This document shows positions 13,373 to 17,812 of a stretch of DNA of 17,812 bases, one piece after another. The stretch spans positions 1 through 17,812 of the forward strand of contig DASTWO010000024.1 in assembly GCA_035776675.1 (NCBI GenBank), given 5' to 3'. The stretch comes from DASSOY01 sp035776675. Lineage in GTDB: Bacteria > Bacillota > Bacilli > Bacillales > DASSOY01. Below the pieces are notes generated by a model. The model saw nothing but the letters and a program-made list of their open reading frames with translations. It was not told where the DNA came from and ran no database searches. Position 1 is the first letter of the stretch. Every line of letters begins with the position of its first letter. The translations under genes and the position numbers were made by a program.

Positions 13373-13714
13373 TTATGCCTCTTTGATCCGTGCCGCTTTT
13401 CCGCGTAACGCGCGCAAATAGTAGAGCTTCGCACGGCGGACCTTACCACGGCGGACAACATCAATTTTCGCGATTCGCGGAGAATGAACCGGGAACGTTC
13501 TTTCCACGCCGATTCCGAATGAAATCTTGCGGACTGTAAACGTTTCACTGATTCCTCCACCACGCCTCTTGATGACAACACCTTCGAACACCTGGATCCG
13601 TTCGCGTGAGCCTTCAACAACTTTGGCATGTACACGGACAGTGTCACCGGCACGAAATTGAGGAAGATCTTGTTTCAATTGCTCTTTCGTAATTTCCTGA
13701 ATCAAATGATGCAT
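13373..13714 (-). CDS. rplS: Ribosomal protein bL19
   Basis: Large-subunit protein at the 30S-50S interface, 113 residues, the usual length. It shows the family pattern MHHLIQEITKEQL, FRAGDTVRVHAKV.EG.RERIQVFEGVVI, the RRGGGISETFTVRKIS segment and the basic C-terminus (RRGKVRRAKLYYLRALRGKAARIKE). The ATG has AAGGAGGG seven bases upstream. It follows trmD by 109 bp; that gap contains a structured leader and a possible promoter. Its stop codon is followed at once by a strong terminator. Confidence 0.99.
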   Translation of the reverse strand: MHHLIQEITKEQLKQDLPQFRAGDTVRVHAKVVEGSRERIQVFEGVVIKRRGGGISETFTVRKISFGIGVERTFPVHSPRIAKIDVVRRGKVRRAKLYYLRALRGKAARIKEA

Positions 13715-13730
13715 CGTGATTCCCTCCTTC

Positions 13731-13771
13731 TGGCCATGCTCATTCTCAAACGCGACAGCGGAACATGGTAA
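13731..13771 (-). ncRNA. Candidate L19 leader RNA element
   Basis: In the rplS 5' region CCATGTTC (13761-13768) can pair fully with GAGCATGG (13734-13741, one G-U pair), an 8-bp stem whose foot lies a few bases before the Shine-Dalgarno site. An inner CGC / GCG mini-stem sits in the loop. Position and the CCATG..CCGCTG start resemble the L19 leader known upstream of rplS in Bacillales (from memory), thought to mediate autoregulation. A second hairpin, CTCG.GGC / GCC.CGAG, lies just upstream at 13775-13794. Confidence 0.55.
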
Positions 13772-13798
13772 TCACTCGGGCATTTTGCCACGAGATAT

Positions 13799-13827
13799 AT
13801 CGTATCATAACAAAGTGCAACAATCAA
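13799..13827 (-). promoter_or_regulatory. Possible SigA promoter for rplS
   Basis: TTGATT (13822-13827) and TACGAT (13799-13804) are 17 bases apart on the minus strand, and TGA precedes the second as in an extended -10 box. Each box matches the consensus at four of six positions. It overlaps the trmD stop codon and would give a transcript carrying the rplS leader. Confidence 0.35.
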
Positions 13828-14576
13828 GGATGCGCTTTGCCGGACCGAGCTTTCATTTCACGAATCCATTCTTGTTCCTGCTCAGTAAGATTCCTTTCCG
13901 CCAACAAATCGGGTCGGCGTTCAAAAGTTCTCTTAAGAGACTGGTAATGGCGCCATTCTTCAATTCTGCCGTGATGACCGGAAAGCAAGACCTCAGGAAC
14001 TTCCAATCCACGAAAGTCAGCCGGCCTTGTGTAATGAGGATATTCAAGCAATCCGTCACTGAACGAGTCGTTCTGGTGAGACAGTTCGTTTCCCAAAACC
14101 CCAGCCAACAAGCGCACAACACTGTCGATGACAACCATGGAAGCCAATTCCCCACCGGTCAGCACATAATCCCCGATCGATATTTCATCATCAGCTAATT
14201 CCTGGCGAATGCGTTCATCATAACCCTCATAATGGCCACAAAGGAACAATAAATGGTCTTCCTTCGCAAACTCTTTCGCCTTTCTCTGAGTAAAGGTTTC
14301 GCCTTGAGGTGACATTAATACAATTCGAGGCTTGCCTTCGGATTCTGAAGAACTTAGGGCATCCACCGCGTCAAAAATCGGCTGTGGCGTCAGGACCATT
14401 CCTTCCCCACCACCATACGGATAATCATCGACTTTACGATGCTTATTTTCGGTAAACTCCCGAAAATCAGTTAACCTGAAAGAAACTTTTCTGTCTTCCT
14501 GAGCTTTTTTCAAAATGGACTGGTTCAAAACCCCGGCAAACATCTCCGGGAACAACGTAAGAACGTCGATTTTCAT
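13824..14576 (-). CDS. trmD: tRNA (guanine37-N1)-methyltransferase
   Basis: SPOUT-class enzyme that uses S-adenosylmethionine to methylate G37 next to the anticodon and prevents frameshifting. 250 residues, usual length. It starts MKIDVLTLFPEMF and contains the family marks DYPYGGGEGMV, the knot-region LLFLCGHYEGYDER and ISIGDYVLTGGELA, and LLEYPHYTRPADF with VPEVLLSGHH. The C-terminal helical domain ends WIREMKARSG. The start codon overlaps the rimM stop by 4 bp (ATGA), so the two are coupled. Confidence 0.99.
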   Translation of the reverse strand: MKIDVLTLFPEMFAGVLNQSILKKAQEDRKVSFRLTDFREFTENKHRKVDDYPYGGGEGMVLTPQPIFDAVDALSSSESEGKPRIVLMSPQGETFTQRKAKEFAKEDHLLFLCGHYEGYDERIRQELADDEISIGDYVLTGGELASMVVIDSVVRLLAGVLGNELSHQNDSFSDGLLEYPHYTRPADFRGLEVPEVLLSGHHGRIEEWRHYQSLKRTFERRPDLLAERNLTEQEQEWIREMKARSGKAHP

Positions 14577-15091
14577 TCAAGCAATCCTTCCATCACGTGA
14601 ATTTTCACGGTCTTCCTGTCTATGTTAATCTCTTTCACAACATCATCTATGTATGGAATTAGAATTTCTTTACCGCCATGCCCTTTGACCGTCCAAACGT
14701 CATTGGCACCGGTGGCAATAATATCTTTAATCTTTCCCAGCTCTTTACCCTCTTCTGTGATAACAAGACAACCGATGATTTCATGGTAATAGAACTCATC
14801 GTCCTCTAATGAGAAAAGCTGATCTTCCGGAACCTTTAACGCAGCACCATTCAATTTTTCCACATCATTAATATTCTGATAACCTTCAAAAGTTAACAGC
14901 TCGAACTGTTTATGCCTTCGGCGCGAAGCAATAACAAGCGGAACCAAGTCTCCACTCTTCCCTTGATCCATATACAAGGTGTTTCCAACCGAAAAGCGTT
15001 CATCCGGAAAATCGGTATTGCCAAAGACCCGAACTTCACCCTTTAATCCGTGGGGTTTTGTGATTTTCCCGACGCGAAACCATTGTGTCAT
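14573..15091 (-). CDS. rimM: Ribosome maturation factor RimM
   Basis: Helps 30S subunit maturation, binding uS19 and the 3' head domain. 172 residues with the two expected domains: an N-terminal RimM barrel (WFRVGKITKPHGLKGEVRVFGNTDFPDERF) and a C-terminal PRC-barrel (EFYYHEIIGCLVITEEGKELGKIKDIIATGANDVWTVKG and ILIPYIDDVVKEINIDRKTVKI). ATG at 15091 is preferred, since GGAGG lies nine bases before it; a TTG two codons earlier is less likely. It follows ylqD by 17 bp and overlaps trmD by 4 bp. Confidence 0.97.
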   Translation of the reverse strand: MTQWFRVGKITKPHGLKGEVRVFGNTDFPDERFSVGNTLYMDQGKSGDLVPLVIASRRRHKQFELLTFEGYQNINDVEKLNGAALKVPEDQLFSLEDDEFYYHEIIGCLVITEEGKELGKIKDIIATGANDVWTVKGHGGKEILIPYIDDVVKEINIDRKTVKIHVMEGLLE

Positions 15092-15108
15092 TTTCAAAAT
15101 CCTCCGCC

Positions 15109-15495
15109 TCAGCGAATTTCGTAAACCTTGCCATCCTTAATAATGATAGCTGATTCAGCTGCCGCCTTATCCCAATCATCACCGATATTCACTTCCAAAA
15201 TGGTCTCCACTTCACCGTCATTTAATTCACTTCCGAGCGGCAAAATTTCCAACTGTTCAATTTGGTATTCTAGAAGTTTGCTTTTTTCATGGCGGCGTTC
15301 GATTTCATCTTCGAATTTGAGACGTAACGAGCCCTTGTCATATTTACGTTCCCGCTCATTTCTGCGCATCTCAAATCGAAGTTGCTCGCATTCTTTCTGC
15401 AACTGAAATATCTGGCTATTGAATTTATCCAACATCGCCTGTTTGCTTGATTCCGTCAATATCTGCTTAACCGTTACGGGTTTAATCATCTTCAT
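15109..15495 (-). CDS. ylqD: YlqD family protein
   Basis: 128 residues, the same length as B. subtilis YlqD; function unknown. The N-terminus MKMIKPVTVKQILTESSKQAML is typical of the family. A long charged coiled-coil (about 25-85, FQLQKECEQLRFEMRRNERERK..LRLKFEDEIERRHEKSKLLEYQIEQL) is followed by a short beta domain ending IIKDGKVYEIR. The frame stays open upstream to 15627, but that part is an Arg-rich stretch that coincides with a strong hairpin, so ATG 15495 is used; the ribosome site (GGAG, 11 bases away) is weak. Always found between khpA and rimM in Bacillales. Confidence 0.9.
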   Translation of the reverse strand: MKMIKPVTVKQILTESSKQAMLDKFNSQIFQLQKECEQLRFEMRRNERERKYDKGSLRLKFEDEIERRHEKSKLLEYQIEQLEILPLGSELNDGEVETILEVNIGDDWDKAAAESAIIIKDGKVYEIR

Positions 15496-15577
15496 AGAAA
15501 CATCAGCTCCGGTGAGAAAAAGACTTGACATTCGACAAGCCTTATGCCGCAGGTGAATGCCGAACAAGGCCATGGGT

Positions 15578-15625
15578 AAAAAGGGACGCCGGCTAAAGCG
15601 CTTCTTTCGAAGCCAAGCCAGCGCC
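15578..15625 (-). promoter_or_regulatory. Strong hairpin with T-run between khpA and ylqD (candidate attenuator)
   Basis: On the minus strand a 10-bp outer stem (GGCGCTGGCT, 15616-15625, with AGCCGGCGTC, 15585-15594, two G-U pairs) carries an inner GCTTC / GAAGC stem capped by a GAAA tetraloop. After two C residues come five T residues (15578-15582). It may be an attenuator, a processing site or an RNA-binding site in the 170-bp gap. Confidence 0.6.
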
Positions 15626-15665
15626 ATTATTCCTACGTCAGAGGAAGATCGGCTCCTCCTCCACG

Positions 15666-15896
15666 TTATTCTTCGATGTCTAAGAAAACACGCTTGTTCT
15701 GCCCTGAGCCTGCAGCACTCAGTACTGTACGAATAGCTTGGGCAATCCTGCCTTTCTTTCCGATCACTTTCCCCATATCTTCTGAACGGACAGACAGCTT
15801 GTAAGTAATCGAGTTTTCTTCCGAAACCTCGGTTACCCGAACATCTTCCGGATAATCAACAAGCGCTTTGACAATCGTTTCAATTAAAGACTGCAT
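15666..15896 (-). CDS. khpA: KH-domain RNA-binding protein KhpA (YlqC)
   Basis: Small cytoplasmic RNA-binding protein of 76 residues, essentially a single type II KH domain. The GxxG loop appears as GKKGR (46-50) within MGKVIGKKGRIAQAIRTVLS, and the final strand is KRVFLDIEE. In streptococci KhpA pairs with KhpB (Jag) and affects cell size and wall growth; that is family knowledge. The ATG is five bases after AGGTGAG, and the gene starts 10 bp after the rpsP stop codon. It is followed by a 170-bp gap before ylqD, unusually wide for this operon. Confidence 0.97.
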   Translation of the reverse strand: MQSLIETIVKALVDYPEDVRVTEVSEENSITYKLSVRSEDMGKVIGKKGRIAQAIRTVLSAAGSGQNKRVFLDIEE

Positions 15897-15906
15897 AGAT
15901 GCTCAC

Positions 15907-16188
15907 CTATTCAGCTTTTTTCTGTTGCTTCGCGTTGTGGAGTTTCTCCATCAGGCCTTCATTCGAAAACAAGTTACGAACGGTATCGGACGGCTTGGCG
16001 CCGTTCAACATCCATTGCAAAGCTTTTTCCTCGTCAATCTTGACTTCTTTAGGAGAAACAAGCGGGTTGTAAGTCCCGATCTGCTCGATAATACGGCCGT
16101 CACGCGGCTTGCGGGAATCTGCCACAACCAAACGATAGAACGGGCGTTTCTTTGCTCCCATGCGTTTCAAACGAATCTTTACTGCCAT
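15907..16188 (-). CDS. rpsP: Ribosomal protein bS16
   Basis: Small-subunit assembly protein, 93 residues (B. subtilis 90). It shows MAVKIRLKRMGAKKRPFYRLVVADSR, the DGR.IE.IGTYNPL segment and a WMLNGAKPSDTVRNL stretch, all diagnostic. ATG at 16188 lies nine bases after GGAGG; the ATG at 16197 directly abuts that site and is rejected. It begins 26 bp after the ffh stop codon. Confidence 0.99.
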   Translation of the reverse strand: MAVKIRLKRMGAKKRPFYRLVVADSRKPRDGRIIEQIGTYNPLVSPKEVKIDEEKALQWMLNGAKPSDTVRNLFSNEGLMEKLHNAKQQKKAE

Positions 16189-16214
16189 TTTCATCATCCT
16201 CCATGAATTTTATT

Positions 16215-17558
16215 CTACATAAATGGTATATTAAAGGGATTTTTCTTGCCTTTTCCCTTCGAAGCGTTCGTCATCTGTTTCATCATCTTCTTCATTTCCT
16301 CAAACTGTTTCAGAAGCCTATTGACTTCACGGACCGATGTTCCGCTGCCTTTCGCAATTCGTTTCCTGCGGCTGGCATTAATCACTTCCGGCTGCTCTTT
16401 CTCCTTACCGGTCATCGACTGAATGATAGCCTCAATATGGCCGATTTGCTTCTCATCGACCTGCATGTTCTTCATGCCCTTCATCTTGCCTGCGCCGGGC
16501 ATCATCTGCAGTAGCTCATCAAGCGGCCCCATATTGCGAACCTGATCTAACTGCTCAAGAAAATCGTCGAGCGTGAAGCTTGCGGTCCGCATTTTCTTCT
16601 CAAGGCTCTTCGCCTTATCTTCGTCGACGGAGGTTTGCGCCTTTTCAATAAGGCTAAGAACATCCCCCATACCAAGAATTCGAGAAGCCATCCGTTCAGG
16701 ATGAAAGGGTTCAAGCGCGTCCAATTTCTCACCGGTTCCGATAAACTTAATGGACTTACCGGTTACAGATTTAACGGACAATGCTGCGCCACCACGGGTA
16801 TCGCCATCCATTTTCGTCAGCACAACGCCAGTCAGATCCAACTGCTCGTTGAAGCTTTCAGCAACGTTAACGGCATCCTGGCCGGTCATTGCATCGACAA
16901 CCAACAAGATTTCATCCGGTTGGACAGCTTCCTTAATGTCCGCAAGTTCTTGCATAAGCTTCTCATCGACATGAAGTCGACCTGCGGTATCTATCATGAC
17001 GTAGTCATTGTGCTCTTCTTTGGCTTCAGCAACCGCCTGCTTTGCGATTTCAACAGGATTTTGCCGATCTCCGGTGACAACAGGCATATTTAATTGTTTC
17101 CCCAGTGTTTCCAGCTGATCAATAGCTGCGGGACGGTACACGTCGGCAGCCGTAAGAAGCGGATTCCGGTTATGTTGCTTCCTCAAATGGTTGGCGATCT
17201 TGCCAATATGCGTTGTTTTGCCGGCGCCTTGCAAACCGACTAACATCACGACTGTCGGAGGTTTATTGGCCACGGCAATCTTACTTTGCTCGCCACCCAT
17301 CAATTCCGTTAACTCATCCTGAACGACCTTGATGACTTGTTGGCCCGGTGTCAGGCTTTTCAGCACCTCTTGTCCGACGGCACGTTCCTTCACGCGTTTC
17401 ACGAAGCTTTTGACCACTTTAAAGTTAACGTCCGCCTCAAGCAAAGCAAGGCGAACTTCGCGGGTCATTTCCTTAACGTCTTCTTCGGTGACTTTGCCTT
17501 TGCCGCGAATTTTTTTGAATGTATCCTGGAGCCGGTCGGCCAATCCTTCAAATGCCAT
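16215..17558 (-). CDS. ffh: Signal recognition particle GTPase Ffh
   Basis: Binds signal sequences of nascent membrane proteins and, with SRP RNA and FtsY, brings them to the membrane. 447 residues (B. subtilis 446). N domain helices at about 1-90; G domain with P-loop GLQGAGKTT (108-116), DTAGRL and TKMDGD; M domain from about 295, Met-rich, with the SRP RNA-binding RRKRIAKGSGTSVREVNRLLKQF. After the P-loop the usual TTTGKLA reads THIGKIA, a mild variation. ATG 17558 is used, since GGGAGG lies 10 bases before it. The gene is 26 bp downstream of ylxM, its usual partner. Confidence 0.99.
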   Translation of the reverse strand: MAFEGLADRLQDTFKKIRGKGKVTEEDVKEMTREVRLALLEADVNFKVVKSFVKRVKERAVGQEVLKSLTPGQQVIKVVQDELTELMGGEQSKIAVANKPPTVVMLVGLQGAGKTTHIGKIANHLRKQHNRNPLLTAADVYRPAAIDQLETLGKQLNMPVVTGDRQNPVEIAKQAVAEAKEEHNDYVMIDTAGRLHVDEKLMQELADIKEAVQPDEILLVVDAMTGQDAVNVAESFNEQLDLTGVVLTKMDGDTRGGAALSVKSVTGKSIKFIGTGEKLDALEPFHPERMASRILGMGDVLSLIEKAQTSVDEDKAKSLEKKMRTASFTLDDFLEQLDQVRNMGPLDELLQMMPGAGKMKGMKNMQVDEKQIGHIEAIIQSMTGKEKEQPEVINASRRKRIAKGSGTSVREVNRLLKQFEEMKKMMKQMTNASKGKGKKNPFNIPFM

Positions 17559-17584
17559 ATATGCATTGCCTCCCAACGTGAAGT

Positions 17585-17812
17585 CTAATCAAGTTTCTCA
17601 AGTGAATCGATGACCACAAGCGCTTCTTCGTTATGAGCGGCCAACTCCTTCAAGTGCTCAAGCAACGATGTACGCTTTTGAAATTTCGATAGCAATTCCA
17701 GTTTACTCTCAAACTCCTCCAACATCGATTCAGTACGTCGTAACGTATCATAAACCGCCTGCCGGCTGACATCGAACTGTTCGGCAATTTCACCGAGTGA
17801 ATAATCATCCAA
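17585..17812 (-). CDS. ylxM: YlxM family protein (5' end outside window)
   Basis: The last 75 residues of a putative helix-turn-helix protein that nearly always precedes ffh in Firmicutes. The visible part begins inside the helix-turn-helix (DDYSLGEIAEQFDVSRQAVYDTLRRTE), which resembles sigma region 4, followed by a coiled helix (MLEEFESKLELLSKF). In streptococci YlxM binds the signal recognition particle and modulates its GTPase cycle. The first 30-odd residues lie beyond position 17812. The stop codon is 26 bp before the ffh start. Confidence 0.93.
   Translation of the reverse strand: MDDYSLGEIAEQFDVSRQAVYDTLRRTESMLEEFESKLELLSKFQKRTSLLEHLKELAAHNEEALVVIDSLEKLD

Noticed and set aside
13276..13653. 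125-codon open frame overlapping rplS on the same strand
   Set aside because: A frame-shifted shadow of the unmistakable rplS gene; no ribosome site and it runs through the terminator.
15474..15487. A 14-base match (TTAAACCCGTAACG, minus strand) to the 43-nt repeat inside the ylqD start region
   Set aside because: It encodes the conserved IKPVTV of YlqD and does not extend further; best treated as coincidence, though somewhat unlikely by chance.
15496..15627. 44-codon N-terminal extension of ylqD
   Set aside because: Known YlqD proteins begin at MK.IKPVTV; the extension is Arg-rich, has a poor ribosome site and coincides with a strong hairpin.

Overview
The window reads as chromosomal DNA of a spore-forming member of the Bacillales. 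Gene order ylxM-ffh-rpsP-khpA-ylqD-rimM-trmD-rplS-lepB-rbgA-rnhB-ylqG-ylqH is the ffh/rplS neighbourhood of Bacillus and relatives. A signal-peptidase gene sits between rplS and rbgA, and a small acid-soluble spore protein-like gene lies just beyond ylqH. Shine-Dalgarno sites are strong and factor-independent terminators are T-rich. The species cannot be named from the sequence alone.

Layout, right to left (nearly everything is on the minus strand): 17812-13373 holds ylxM (5' end outside the window), ffh, rpsP, khpA, ylqD, rimM, trmD and rplS, serving protein targeting, ribosome assembly and tRNA modification. A terminator follows rplS, then a 243-bp gap with two copies of a 43-nt repeat. From 13129 to 9063 come lepB, rbgA, a second terminator, rnhB, ylqG and ylqH. 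From 9007 to 8213 lie a SASP-like gene and an unrecognised secreted protein, each with its own terminator.

The left half is an accessory region. At 8091-5258 an ECF sigma factor is followed, with an 11-bp overlap, by a membrane protein whose cytoplasmic end resembles the anti-sigma protein of the other locus and whose outer part is a LytR-CpsA-Psr (LCP) domain. A membrane-anchored DUF1287-like protein with calcium-binding-type repeats and a HIT-domain protein come next. At 2534-123 lies a paralogous ECF sigma/anti-sigma pair. It has the same 11-bp overlap and a similar anti-sigma N-terminus but a wholly different, 500-residue ectodomain. Each sigma gene is preceded by a match to the Bacillus ECF promoter (GAAAC, 16 or 17 bases, CGTC), so both probably autoregulate. 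Between the two loci, on the plus strand, lie a short-chain fatty acid transporter (atoE family) with a terminator and an aldo/keto reductase.

The most interesting part is the sigma / anti-sigma-LCP / DUF1287 cluster. The LCP domain lacks several residues that bind the pyrophosphate lipid in LCP ligases, so it may be a sensor of lipid-linked wall precursors rather than an enzyme. Together with its twin locus it suggests a conserved intracellular sigma-binding module paired with exchangeable extracellular sensors.
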